Assembly: GCF_902635505.1 (NCBI RefSeq)
Contig: NC_045427.1
Location: forward strand, 134,835,960 to 134,899,959
DNA: 64,000 bases
DNA from: Sarcophilus harrisii
Taxonomy: Eukaryota; Chordata; Mammalia; Dasyuromorphia; Dasyuridae
Reading direction: 5' to 3'
Positions 1 through 11,904 of the stretch are shown in pieces (within the stretch, counting starts at the first letter, position 1; the number at the start of each line of letters is the position of its first letter). The notes beneath the pieces were generated by a model. The model made no database searches. It had not been told where the DNA came from and worked only from the letters and a program-made list of their open reading frames with translations. The translations under genes and the position numbers were made by a program.

Positions 1-342
1 CAGGGGCCAGGAGGGTATTGCTGCCAGCCAGCCAGGCACGTGGAGGCAGGGCTGTGCAAGGTGATGCTTGTTGGGATGCTCACTGGTTGGTCAAAGTTAA
101 CCTTGCAAGGGCCTAAAATGACTGCTGATGGATCCACACACAGAGCTTTCCCCCTGCTCCCTTTGCAGTTTTGGCCCCTCTCCTTCTCCCTTCCCGTGGC
201 TTTGTCATGTCCCTGCTTTCACCCTTTCACTCCCTCCACATCAATAGCATTGGGCTCCTGAGTGTGCACAATGGGAAATCTGCAATAAGCAGTATAAGTG
301 TGTGTGAGGGACAGAGAGACAGAAACAGAAACACAGAATTAG

Positions 343-729
<387 letters not shown>

Positions 730-2139
730 TAATGGGGGAGCTGTCTTTAGCCCCTTGAAATGGAGTCTGGGAGTCTGGACGGGGAAGGCCTGACTGGGTT
801 GAGGATTTGTGGATGATTCAGACTTAGGCTGAGATATTTGGCTTAGTTATATTAGGTTCTCTGAAGACCCTAGAAAAACCAGTCAGTTTGGGGCTCACTC
901 ATGAGGTTTGGATCTACTCCCTTGTTTGTATTGGGCCTGTCCTGAGGAGGTCTGACTCTGCCGAGCCATTAAGGAAGGAGGACCTCTGTTTGCCCTTTGG
1001 GGTCAGTTCCCTATCTCTACTGCCAAAGTAGGGGACCTTTTAGCATGGAGTCAGGGTTGGAAAGACACCAGAAACCAGAGGCAACATGTCTGTTAGTTCA
1101 TCACGTGAATCTAATATGGAATTTAGTAAGAACTCATCCTGTATTTTGTATCCCCTTTTGTTGATATAGAAATCCCCACCTTCTCATTAGTCCTAGCTAC
1201 CTCCATAGTACTTTAAAAATCCCCCAACCCCATCCACAGCAAGGCCCTAAAAATGTTATGTCCTAGAGGGGAGATATCAAAGCCCAAAGTTCATGTTTTC
1301 TCTTTTCTCCTTTTAAAAATTCTTTTCTACATAATCTCTCATCCTTCTTTCCTCCAGTGAAATTATTTCAACACCTTTCTCCTAAGCTCCCACCCCCTTC
1401 CATTCTCACACACAAACAACACACACATGTACACGCTGCTGACTTGTTTTTCAGGGTCACTCTTGGGGGACAGCCTGAATGCTTCAGGATGTTAAATTCC
1501 AATGACCCTGCAGCAGCTGCTAGACTTTGCTCAGGCCTTTATGGAAGCAGAGCTTTATTCAGCTTTTGTGTAAATGGCAGGGATGGGGAAAGGGAAGCAG
1601 AGAGAGAGAGGTGGGGGTAGGAGGAGTTGGAGTAAGGTCCAGACGCCACACACCCCATTCTTTCTTGGCCTGTCTCTCTCAGCCTTGGCCTGGTCTCCCC
1701 TACCTATAAAGCTTTTCTTTCTATCTCCTTATGCTCCACAGCTTCTCAGTGCCAGCACCTCTTGGTCAAGAAGAGTAAGATCTTTAGTCATCTGCCCCCA
1801 GCAGCCTTCCATTTTTCCATTTCCCTCCTCACCTTGGACAGTAGATGATGTGGAATGAGGGAAATTTATGTGTACAGTTTCAGGGTGTCCCAGTTCCAAA
1901 CATTAGTCTGGTTATTTACCAAGATCCCTAGAAGCCTAGGATTCTTCCCAGCAGGTGAGAAAATCCTCTGCATGTCACCATGCAGGTGTATAACCTAGAC
2001 AAGGACAGTCTGGGATTGGGGTGGAATCCTTGGTGTTCTGTGGAGTCACAGGAAAGAACCTGGCTGTCCAGTGAGCAGCAACCTGGTCAGCATCAAGGCT
2101 GTTTTATGGATATCAACCCATCTTAACAGATCATTAATT

Positions 2140-3120
2140 AATTAGCATTTATTAAACAACTACTCTATGTCAGGTATTACGCCAAGTGCTGGGAGAACAA
2201 AAAAGGCTAAAAAAAAAAAAATTTGCAAGAGCAGTGCCTGCCCTCAAGTAGTTTACATGTTAATGTGGAATTCAGCATAAATATGTACATAATAGATACA
2301 CATAAAGAAGAAAGGTAACTTGGGAGGGAAAGACTCTAGTGATAGAAGGAACTGGGAAGATGAGCTGACTTTAAGAAACAGAGGGATGTGAAGAGACAGA
2401 GTTGAGAAGAGAGAACATTCCAGGAATGGGAGACAGAAGATGAAACACATGTACAAGGAATAGGCAAGTGGGCAAACATTCCTGGGCCTAGAGGGAAGAG
2501 ATGGGCAGCTTGTGAAGAGTCTTAAATGCCAAACAGAAAACTTTATATTTGATCCCAGGTAATAGGGAGGCACTAGAGTTATTGAGTAAGGATCAGGCAA
2601 GGTTGGTCTTTCTTTAGGAAAATCACTGGCAGCTTTGTAGAGGATGGTTACAGTAGCAAGAAATTTGAGGCAGGAAGATGGGAAGTAATGAGAGCTTGAA
2701 CTAGGTTAGAGGTGGTTAGAGTGGAGAAGTCTATTAAGATTATTTAGCAGTAGATTGGATATGTGGGGTGAGCTGCCCTTAGCAGTAATAGGGAAGTGGT
2801 GATAATGGATATGAAATGAAATGAACACAATGGACACAAAATGAAAAACAACTAGTAATAGATGTTCCAAAGAGGGGAGGTTTTCGTGGGGAAAGTTCTG
2901 TTTGGAAGTATTGAGTCTGAGATGCCCATGGGCCCTCCGGTTCAAATGTCCAACAGGACATTTTGGAGACGTGGGGTTGAAGTTCAGAAGAGACACTACC
3001 CCTTGGATATATAGATCTGAGAAAAATCTGCATAGAGATAAGCTGAAGAGATCACCAAAAGAGAAAAAAGAGAGAAAAGGGAAGAAAGCAGAGACCATTC
3101 CTTCATCAAAGGGCTGAATC
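2140..3120 (+). repeat. old dispersed mammalian repeat, about 1 kb copy
   Basis: The copy opens with a degenerate 'catttattaa...ctatgtcaggtattacgcc' module, continues with 'gcctgccctcaag', then a long purine-rich part ('taggaaaatcactggcagctttgtagagg') and ends near 'ctgaagagatcaccaaaag'. The same order of modules recurs at about 23270-24560, 28030-28960, 36100-36720 and 56740-57420, which shows that it is one repeat family. The name is unsure; an L2/CR1-lineage 3' region is my best guess. Confidence 0.6.
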
Positions 3121-3339
3121 ATCAAGTGCTATAATGATAAAAAAAAAAAAAAAAAAGCCTTAGTTGGGTCTGGGGGCAACTTTGCCTCCATCCTCTGTTT
3201 TTCTCTAGCCTCATCCCCATCTCTGAAATCAAAGAGAACATTGTTCTCTTCACCTAAGAGTTGTGTTCTAAGGCACAACTGGATGAAAAATAATTTCAAA
3301 AATAACGATCATTTAATTATAATAAGGTGAGAAGTTGTG

Positions 3340-3470
3340 TAGTACAATTATAAAGACCTGGTCCTAGAATGTTGGAAAGCTTGGGCTCCAGGCTTACCTT
3401 TGATTACTAACAGTTATATGACCCTGGCAAGTCATTTAACTTTATATACACTCGACAAGTTTTTAAGACA
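3340..3470 (+). repeat. MIR-type SINE fragment
   Basis: A degenerate core 'gaccctggcaagtcatttaac' follows a 'gggctccagg...' segment, in the order of the MIR/CORE-SINE family on the plus strand. Its age is high judging by divergence. Confidence 0.55.
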
Positions 3471-3599
3471 AAAAAAGATGCTAATCTACATTGGTGATGG
3501 TGATGGGGAATTTCCTTTTTAATCATTTACTATACCAGTGAAATCTCAAGTTTAAAATTTTAAAAAGAATGACATTTTGAATGTATGATCTCACTTGCT

Positions 3600-3970
3600 T
3601 TTTTTACAGACAATCTGGAGAGGTAAGGGAGCTATTAATTATTAGCTCTGTTTAGCAAAGAGAAAGCCTAAGTAAAGGTGACTTGTCCAAACTCATCCAC
3701 CTAGTGATTAGCTGTGCCAGATCCTGACTTGAGAGCTATGGGTCATCCTTCTAAATCTCCTCTTCCCAACTGGATTTCTTCAAATTCTTATTGCACAAGT
3801 CTCTCCTACCCTGATAAGGCCAATGGGGTGTGGGGGGAGAGAGGGTTGTTTAGTGTCAGCCCACATGAAATTTTAAAGCTGAAAGCATTCTTTGAGAGTC
3901 CTACTTCCTCAGTTTATAGATGAGGAAAACAAGGGCTAGAGAGGTTCAGTCACACAGACAAAACAACTCC
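3600..3970 (-). repeat. MIR-type SINE fragments, antisense
   Basis: Two adjacent antisense fragments: one with 'aggtgacttgtccaaactcatcc' (about 3600-3770) and one with 'cagtttatagatgaggaaaac' (about 3870-3970). Both match reversed MIR cores. Confidence 0.5.
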
Positions 3971-4139
3971 TGCTAGGAAGCCAGAGTTTTGGGGTTGGGC
4001 CACAAGAAGTTCTGTCTTTTGCTCCCATCAGACAAAGTTAGGGCTCGAGCAGATACAGGGCATGGGATTGCCCTGTTCACACCGCCTTCAGTACCCAGCT
4101 GTGAGAAGAAGCAGGTTCCTTGACTTCTCCTAGCCTCAT

Positions 4140-4525
<386 letters not shown>

Positions 4526-5205
4526 GCAGGAAGTGACCTCTCCCTTCATCCCCAGAGGGAAGAGGAAGGCCTCCTTCCCTGAGACACCAGCTCCCCTCCT
4601 CCCCTCTGATTGTCTTCCATGGTTGGACAAGGGGACAGAGGGAGGCCGTTCCCTTCCCTCTCTCGAGCCACAGCCTCCAGCTTGGGTCCCAGTTGAGTCT
4701 CTGGCGGTAGGGGCACCAGGGAAACCAGACTTCCCAAAATGCCTTTCCCCACTGCTCTTCTCTCCTGTCCTGTCCCTGCCTGTGACCGAGGGGCGAGGGG
4801 CCAGGAGATGAAGGTTTCATGGAGACGTTTGAGGACACCAGAGCTCTCCACAGGCAGCACCCCCTCCCCATGTCTTCCCCTCCACCGGCATCTGGAAGAA
4901 GTTTGCTTGGAGAGGAAGGCCCCCCCCCCCATCTTTCTTGTCTCCCTTACTCCAAATTATATTCTGTATAGTCAGTGGCAAAATCCTTATTGTAACGTAC
5001 CAGCAAACCCAGGCCTCCCCTTGCCCTCCCCCACTGCATTTTGGTGTTATTCCTGAGCTCTGGTTTCAGAGCGTGCCTGTCCGAGGGGCGGGATGAGGGA
5101 GGGGATGGGGGATGGGGGGCCGTGTAGGGGCCTCTCTTTTCCCTGGGCAGTGAGGTCAGCCATCTGGGAATACCCCCAGCCAATAAACTGAAAGTGTTAC
5201 AACCA
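4526..5205 (+). other. BMP1: BMP1 3' untranslated region
   Basis: About 680 bases follow the stop codon. A canonical AATAAA at 5182-5187 sits in the context CCAGCCAATAAACTGAAAG, and cleavage is expected some 15-25 bases later. A short C homopolymer lies at 4921-4930. The exact cleavage base is inferred, not seen. Confidence 0.8.
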
Positions 5206-5584
5206 GCGGAGTCACTAACCTCGCCAGATGCGCCTCCACGGCACACGCACGCCTGGGGGGCTGTGCGGACTCCAGATGTGTGGGCTCGCCGAGGCTGGTG
5301 CTGCGTGGGAGGGAGCCAGGACACCTGGTTTTCCTGGCCAGGACTCTTTCTTTGCTCTCGGGTCCCCCGGGGCTGTTGTTTCAGACATAGCGACACAAGG
5401 GCACACACCCGTTGTCACAACATAAAGACCTAACGGGGCACACAAGGCGCACCCTGCCCACCGGGACACCACAGCCTGTGCCCACAGACACCCCGGCCCC
5501 ACCGCGTTGGGCCACTGGCAATAAGGATATATCCCTAGGGAGGTCTTGTACAGAGAGTTGAGGGGGTGTTGTTAAAGAACCAGG

Positions 5585-5585
<1 letters not shown>

Positions 5586-5617
<32 letters not shown>
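5586..5617 (+). repeat. poly(G) tract of 32
   Basis: An uninterrupted run of guanines, long enough to form G-quadruplexes. Its length is probably variable and may be imprecise in the assembly. Confidence 0.95.
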
Positions 5618-5618
<1 letters not shown>

Positions 5619-5661
5619 AGTTTCCTTGTCAATCTGGGTTTTTCCATCCCTGAATATGATA

Positions 5662-5707
5662 TTTGTGTGTGTGTGTGTGAGAGAGAGAGAGACAGACAGA
5701 CAGACAG
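5662..5707 (+). repeat. compound TG/GA/CAGA microsatellite
   Basis: About nine TG units run into GA units and then four CAGA units. It is followed by a longer purine-rich stretch to about 5760. Confidence 0.9.
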
Positions 5708-6739
5708 GACAGAGAGAAAGGGTGGGAGGAAGGGAGAAAGGGAGAGGTGAGGGGGAGGAATGTGGGTTAGATTTCTAATCTTGAGAATCCAAATCCAGGC
5801 AAGAAAAAGCCTGGATTGAGCTTGGAAGACTTAACTTTAGAGTTGTTACACAATTCAACACCTCCCCCCAAAAAAAACAACCCAGCCACCTCTTTTTCCA
5901 GTGTTTTCCCATCAACCCCCAGGCTCCCAGTCTCCGAAGGCAGTGCTGAGTCTTGTCTCCTTGTGAGAGACAAAGTCAGTCGGCCTTTAGCTGCTGAATA
6001 AACATTCCAGCTCCAGGCCCCTTTCCCCAAACTCCTGGGAGTCTGTATGTCTTGGGGTGTGGGGAGAGGGGGGGAATGTTAAGGCACACATTGACCTCAT
6101 CCCCTCCATTCGTTCGGGAGTGGAGGTCAAAAAGTCACCCACATCCCTGCTGTCTACAAGTTGTGCTCTGCCCTTTAAGTCCAACCCGAGGGAAGGAGTC
6201 CCGGGGCTGGGAGAGGGGACTACTGATCTTTCTCATTTCTCACCCTGTTTTTGGTGTGTTCTGGCTAGACAGCTACCATGGCCCCAGGCAGCCCCCTCTG
6301 GAGGGGAGCTAACTGCCAAATTCTCCAACTCTTACTCTATAGCCTAAGCTGATAGTTGGTTTATCAATCATTTGATTGTCCCACTTTTTTCCCCATTTCA
6401 GATGAAGGAACTGAGGTTTGGCGGGGTGAGTAAGTATTCTAGCATGACTTTGTAGGGGAAATTAGGAGAAGGAAGCAGCACTGAAGATCCTATCCATGGC
6501 CCTGGCATCCCGGGCACTGTTCCCTGACCACAGCAAGGAGAGTGTACTGTTCTCTCCATCACATCCCCCACGCCGTCACCACCATCCTCCAGCCCCTTCC
6601 CCACAATAAGAATTTATCATGTTCTTAACTGGAAGTTCTGTCCTTTGAAGAAGAGACCTCTATCTCTTAGTTGAACTTGGAATTCACTGGAGGCATTACC
6701 CAACAAGTCCACTTATTACAGTCATGGGGAAAGTGCTTG

Positions 6740-6747
6740 TGACCTCA
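6740..6747 (+). promoter_or_regulatory. CRE-like element upstream of the unknown reading frame
   Basis: TGACCTCA differs by one base from the palindromic CRE TGACGTCA. It lies 100 bases before the ATG at 6848. CRE-like sites close to the start are common in genes switched on in spermatids through CREM; applying that here is inference. Confidence 0.3.
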
Positions 6748-6847
6748 CTGGAGCCAAGGACGCCATGGCAACCTCCACCCCTCTTCCTACCCTCCCCAAG
6801 GCTGGGATGAAGGTCGCCATGGGGCAGGCTGGGGGGCCAGGAGCAGA

Positions 6848-7849
6848 ATGGAAGGGCTCCCCAGCAAATGGAGCAAACTGGGACTTTCAGCCAGACAGTT
6901 TGCCAGACGGATTGGGGTCACTTATTCCATGGCAGAGTTTGTAGTCTATGGTCACCAGCACCCTCCCTGCCAACCCAAAGCTTCCAAGAGCAAGACCACA
7001 AAGGACCACAAAGACATTGTGCAAGTCACATCCCTGAAGTCAGCCCATATGGTGCCCAGCAAGGTGCGCTCCTCCCAAAGATACCGTCGGGCCATGACCA
7101 GGAGCAGGGCTGGTTTGAAGAGATACAGACAAACTCAACCCAGGATCAAGCTCTCAAAACATGGTCAGGCCAGGAAAAAGTCCAAAATTGCTATTATGTG
7201 CAAAGGCAAACTCTCTGCCTCCACATGTGAGGCCAAATCTGACAAGGGCCTCAAATCCCCAAGTTATACCAAACCTAGTACCAAACTCAGATACAAGAAA
7301 TGGTCAGTCACCAATATGCCGCCCAGAGGGAAGTCACCTAGCTCCAGAAGGAGGTATGTCAGAAAGCATACTCATAATCCAGTGGTTTGGAAGCGGTGGT
7401 GCAGAAACATGTCCAAGAAACTCGAGAGTGGTAGGGTTCCCCTCCAGAACATACGAGCCCGGAGGCAACGAAAGTCCAAGACCAGGAAAGTACACTCAGC
7501 TGTACAGGTTCCCTCCATTGTGATCAGAGAGGAGTCGACATTACCTTTACCTATAGAATGCTTGGAGTTTTCCCAGGAGCAGGGCGAACACAATAACCTG
7601 TCCCCTGGGACCCAAGACAGGACGACCCAGATGACAGCAACCGAATTCAACCAGGAAACGGAAGCCAGTGAGGAGGCCTTCCAGGAGAGTGAAGAAAAGA
7701 AGCCAGCGGATGAGGAGTGGATGGAAGAAGGAGAAGGAGAAGGGGAAGGGGAAGAGGAAGAAGAAGAGGAGGAAGAATCCGTTTCCTATGGATGGTGGGA
7801 GCTGTTCAGGAGCTGGTTGCTGTCCCTGGAGACGTATTTCAGAATTTAA
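6848..7849 (+). CDS. unrecognised single-exon gene: basic protein of 333 residues with an acidic stretch and aromatic tail
   Basis: I do not recognise this protein. The frame is open for 333 codons, far longer than any other frame in the window that is not part of a known gene. The ATG has A at -3 and G at +4. Residues 1-40 include the segment WSKLGLSARQFARRIGVTYS. Residues 41-217 are rich in Lys, Arg, Ser and Thr with few acidic residues. About 266-310 is dominated by Glu and ends in nine consecutive Glu. Residues 311-333 form an aromatic tail with YGWWELFRSWLL. There is no signal peptide and no clear membrane span. A basic body suggests nucleic-acid or chromatin binding, and a spermatid nuclear protein is one possibility, but that is inference. 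It lies between the tails of BMP1 and PHYHIP, where I recall no human gene. A decayed or chance frame is the alternative. Confidence 0.6.
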   Translation: MEGLPSKWSKLGLSARQFARRIGVTYSMAEFVVYGHQHPPCQPKASKSKTTKDHKDIVQVTSLKSAHMVPSKVRSSQRYRRAMTRSRAGLKRYRQTQPRIKLSKHGQARKKSKIAIMCKGKLSASTCEAKSDKGLKSPSYTKPSTKLRYKKWSVTNMPPRGKSPSSRRRYVRKHTHNPVVWKRWCRNMSKKLESGRVPLQNIRARRQRKSKTRKVHSAVQVPSIVIREESTLPLPIECLEFSQEQGEHNNLSPGTQDRTTQMTATEFNQETEASEEAFQESEEKKPADEEWMEEGEGEGEGEEEEEEEEESVSYGWWELFRSWLLSLETYFRI

Positions 7850-7853
7850 TAAA
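7848..7853 (+). terminator. poly(A) signal overlapping the stop codon of the unknown frame
   Basis: AATAAA overlaps the TAA stop at 7847-7849 (TTTAATAAATT). If used, the 3' untranslated region would be only about 15-30 bases. Confidence 0.45.
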
Positions 7854-8239
7854 TTAATAAGTTCTCCAGGAATATACCTTCACCCTCAATTTTTCCCCTA
7901 TCCTACCTCCTACCCCAATTTTAGAGTGACATTACTATTCCTTTTTTCTTGGGCTCTCTCTTGTAGATACTAGTAACCCCCAGGCACTATCATTCAGTCC
8001 CCAAAATGCTGACCAAAGATCTCCACATTCCTACTTTTTACCCCTACCTCTCTCTTCCCCTAGGGCTAAGCATGATGTTTTGAACCCCTGAATATAGGAC
8101 ATATGATTAGGTGAACAAATTGATTTCTCCTCTCTCTCGGACCTTGTCCCTGACCTAACCAGCTCCACAATCAAATAACCTCATTACCCCTCGAGTCCCA
8201 GGCCTTTCTTCCACATTCTACAGGATCCCCCCAGCCAAG

Positions 8240-8425
8240 CACAAGGTAGCATGATGTAGTAGAATGAACATCATAGTGGAAGGCAGGAAATTTCTGGTCC
8301 TGGATAAGTTATATCTGAGTGATCCTAAGTGGGTCACATAATTTCTCTCTCTGGGCCTAAAATTTCCTCACGTATAAAATGAGCAGGTTGAAATGGATGC
8401 CATGTTTCTAACTCTGACATATAAT
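8240..8425 (+). repeat. MIR-type SINE
   Basis: The order 'agcatgatgtagtagaatgaac', 'gtgggtcacataatttctctc', 'tcacgtataaaatgagcagg' matches an old MIR/CORE SINE on the plus strand. Confidence 0.6.
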
Positions 8426-10656
8426 TCTAAAAGGAAAGCAATTCCTGAATAATCCTGAGATCAGATTGAATTCCATAAGGTACAGAGAGATGACAAGAGA
8501 ATGTTTAAAATCAAGGGCTGTTAAGAATGGTCCTTGCCTATGTGAAAACAACCTAGGGACAAAGCTGAGAGAGAGGCAGGCAAATTCACTTACAATGAAG
8601 GCCAGTGTAGAAGGGCTAAGTCAGGGACAGCAGAAAGCCATTTCCCAAGTCATTTCCAAACTCTGTATTCCTCAGGTTCTATGTTGTGTGGGTATTTGCA
8701 GCTTCTGAGGTGTGATTTTGACCTGCGTTCTGAAATGAATACTGTTTGTTTGGGTAAACAACTGCTAACTTTCCTACATGCACCAGGGTGGGGAGCAGCA
8801 GAGGCTACCACACTCTGGATAAGGCCAGAAACCAAGGGTTGAAAGTTCTCTGCCCTCCATAACAGAATAATGGGTAACAGGGGTAACAGAGCTGGTCATA
8901 GCAAGGCATCCTTTCGTGTCCAGACAGTACCAGGGATATCTTGCTGATAATCTCCCCCCAGGGTGATTGAGGGACCCTTCTTTGGGGGTGATGGTGGGAA
9001 ATATGTGACAATTGAATAGTTCCCAGGCCTCAGAAGTGGATTCTGTTCAATTGCTGATTTCTTTTTTTTTTTTTTTTTTGTTAATCCTTTTCTATAATCT
9101 CCTGTTATTTCCTTTATCCCAGAGTCTACAGAACAGTAGATCCCACTACAATCTTAAAAGAAAGCTACAGATAAACTAATCCCCACAAAGGCATTACCCC
9201 ATCCAGAAGCATGTAGACCTCAAAATACAATCTAAGGAGTAGGCAATGTTTAACTCAAAGCAGTGAATTACTAATGGCAGCACATAAGAAGTCAAAGCGA
9301 GGGTGGATAACATACTTGGGGCACAGGCATCCTTTAAATCAATCACATGATGTATTGACTGCCTATTCCACCATGGTGGCATATCACAGCATTTGTTCCA
9401 GGTAGAAAAATTCTAGAGCCTAGAGGGAGTGAAAGAAGGGGTTAACTTGAACTCAAGCCACCATTCTCCTAAATAAATATTAGGGATCTCTTGCCCCTTC
9501 CCTCCTCGTGGTTGCCTGATCCAGGGAGGGCTGCTGTTTCTCTTGCTTCATCACCACCTCTCTCCACCCCCACCTCTTTTCCCCTATCACATCTGGTTCT
9601 AATATATTCCAGATGTAGTGGTGTAGCTTTTTTATGGCCAGTTGCCTTTAGAGGCCTCAACTTGGCTTCCTGAGGGCCCCCTACCTCAGGGGATGGTGTC
9701 TGGTCCCCTGTGGTGGTCTCTGCAGAGACTGAAAGAGTACGTGACAGGGGCCTTGTGGCAGGCAGCCTTACAGCAGCCCACTGTGTGGGCTTGTCTGCTA
9801 AGCTGCAGCAAGGAAAAATTAGGTTCCACACCTTGGAAAAGGAAGAAGGCTCAATAGGAGGGGCTCCAACCCAGAGGCTAGTGGGATAGGCAGACAATAG
9901 AGGGAAAGTGTGAATGTATAAATGAGCTTGTCCCTGTCCGTGTCCATATTGGATAGAGGAATATACCAAGTATCATCAGAAGTGTACATGTGAGTTTTTA
10001 GGAATGTGTACAAAATATAGGTTGCTTTATGAATGCCTGAGAGTTTAGCTTTATGGACATAAATATTCCATCTGGACCCCTCCCCCGAGATTCTTTTCTG
10101 CTGCTCTCATCCCCGTTGCCTGCCCTACCCAGGGAGATAAGGTAAGCGCTTCAGCCCTACTGGGGAAGGGGAGAGACAGTTGGAGGACGTGAGATTCTCC
10201 AGTTGTCTTCCTTCCTCTTAGCTAAAAGACTAACAGTATTGTGTGTGCCTTTACAAACACAGTTAATGTGTCAGTCTACCTATTGAGTCAGACCAGAGGA
10301 AAAATGAGCTTCTGGAACTGGGCTGGGAAAGACCCTTGCAGCAAATTCTTACTTCTGCCCAGTTGATGATGATGGCTGCTCAAGAGCACAGAAAGAAGTC
10401 CCCCAATTAGAATTGAAAAGGGTAAACCATCTCTCAAGCTCCTTTGCTCTTCCACCTCATCCCTTTCCTTCCCTACTCTCACCCTCAATAGAGTGAGTAT
10501 GGGAGATAGAATACCAAAACTCCAAGAGATAATCTTTTTTTCCCAGGAGATGAGGAAGACCTGGAAGATCCAACAGTGAGCCAAGAATTTCCCAATAAAT
10601 TATTCCTAGGGTTACCAGGGGAAGCGGTGGAATTTGTTCCTTTTAGATCTTAAAGA

Positions 10657-10684
10657 AATAAACACATAAAAAAAAAAAAAAAAA
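10657..10684 (+). repeat. AATAAA followed by A17, retroposed 3' end?
   Basis: AATAAA at 10657-10662 followed five bases later by an uninterrupted A-run at 10668-10684. This is the look of a reverse-transcribed polyadenylated RNA, but no parent transcript or target-site duplication was identified. Confidence 0.4.
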
Positions 10685-10974
10685 GGGCAAGATTCTCATT
10701 TGACTCAGAAAGTTTCGTGCAGGCCTACTCGAAGGAGGTTAACCTTGGTGACCTTTTGCCATCCCTTGTAATCCTAGGCCTTCTGAACTCTCTGCCCCAC
10801 CCACCCTTCTCATTTAATCTTTTTTACCCTCTTTTCCCCCGTTTTGGGCACGGCAGTGTTTTATGACTCCACAGCTCCCCCTGGTGCTAAACTAGAGTGG
10901 AATTCCCATGTTGCGAAGCTGGGGCAGGAAAGTAGGAGAGCCCCAGAGAATGTCACTCAGAGCCCCAGAGAAGG

Positions 10975-11190
10975 GCTGGATGAGGTCCTGTCTTTAATCA
11001 CAATTACCACTTCAGTAGCACTTTCAATGTTTGGAAATCATCCCTATTTTACAAATGAGGAAACTGAAGCAGATGAAAGTTGGGACTTACCAAGAGTCGT
11101 TCAGCCAGGAAGTCTGAGGCCAGATTTGAATTCATCTTCACAACTCGAGGTCCAGCACTCTGTCCAATGCGCCAACTAGCTGCCCCTAAC
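10975..11190 (-). repeat. MIR/CORE SINE, antisense
   Basis: The sequence contains 'tttacaaatgaggaaactgaag', 'tctgaggccagatttgaattc' and ends 'gccaactagctgcc', the reversed head of a marsupial-type SINE. Confidence 0.7.
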
Positions 11191-11549
11191 CTGAGACCTG
11201 CCACTGGACAGCCCCAGTCCTGGGCTAACAGTCCCCTCTGACATTCTGACATCAGGACTTTTTCCTGGAAGCCGCCTTTCCCTCAGCCTTCCGACTGTCC
11301 TCCCTTCTGTTCAGCAAGGATGCTCATTAGCTACCTTAGCGGTTCTTGAGGGAAGCACACAAAGAACCAGAGGGCTGCTTGGCTTTTTCTGGATCTTTTC
11401 TGCTCAAGGCAGAGGGGCCATTTTCATAATTATAACTGATGAAGAGGTGACTCAGAACAGCAACCTTTTAGAGCCTGGGTAGGGGGAGGGATATCCAGGT
11501 TCCGAATTTAGGCAGCAAAGTCTCCTGGAAAGAACAGATTAGGAGACTG

Positions 11550-11690
11550 GTCACAGGTCTACTGGTATCTAGCTGCAGGATCTTAAAACACGCCAGTTAC
11601 TCTGCTCTATGCCTTGGTTTCCCTGTCCCCAAAATTAAGGCACTAGACTAGATTGATGATCTTTACCAGCTTTCTGATTCCTGGAGAAGC
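11550..11690 (+). repeat. MIR-type SINE fragment
   Basis: 'gccttggtttccctgtcccc' followed by 'actagactagattgatgatc' matches the 3' half of a MIR/CORE SINE. Confidence 0.5.
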
Positions 11691-11904
11691 ATGCTAACCC
11701 CTTTTTCCAAGAAGGGGGGATTACAACACAGTGTTCCTCAATCCTACTTCCTTTTGTCTTTGGAACAGGATTCCTGAGATCCCTTTCCTGAATAAATCTA
11801 GTGATCCTGAGAGTACTTCCAACTTTCCATTTTAGATAGGAAATGCATATGAACCCCAGTCCCCAACCCTGCCCCAAGGAAGGAGTAGGTGGGGGCTCTG
11901 GTGG

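Larger units (their letters stand above)
5206..6739. other. intergenic region between BMP1 and the unknown reading frame
   Basis: About 1.5 kb without a supported gene. It holds a 32-base G homopolymer (5586-5617) and a mixed TG/GA/CAGA microsatellite (about 5662-5707). The frames that look open across the G-run code for simple glycine or proline runs and were discarded. The stretch 5206-5570 is GC-rich with several CpGs. Confidence 0.7.
7870..11900. other. intergenic region between the unknown frame and PHYHIP
   Basis: About 4 kb with no supported gene. It contains MIR-type SINEs (8240-8420, 10975-11190, 11550-11690), a T-run at about 9061-9079 and an AATAAA followed by A17 at 10657-10684. 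Nothing identifiable was seen in 8430-9050, 9090-10600 or 11200-11540. Confidence 0.65.

Noticed and set aside
6848-7849. Linker-histone or protamine assignment for the unknown frame
   Set aside because: It is basic, but I see neither a winged-helix H1 domain nor protamine-like Arg/Cys clusters, and the acidic tail does not fit either family.
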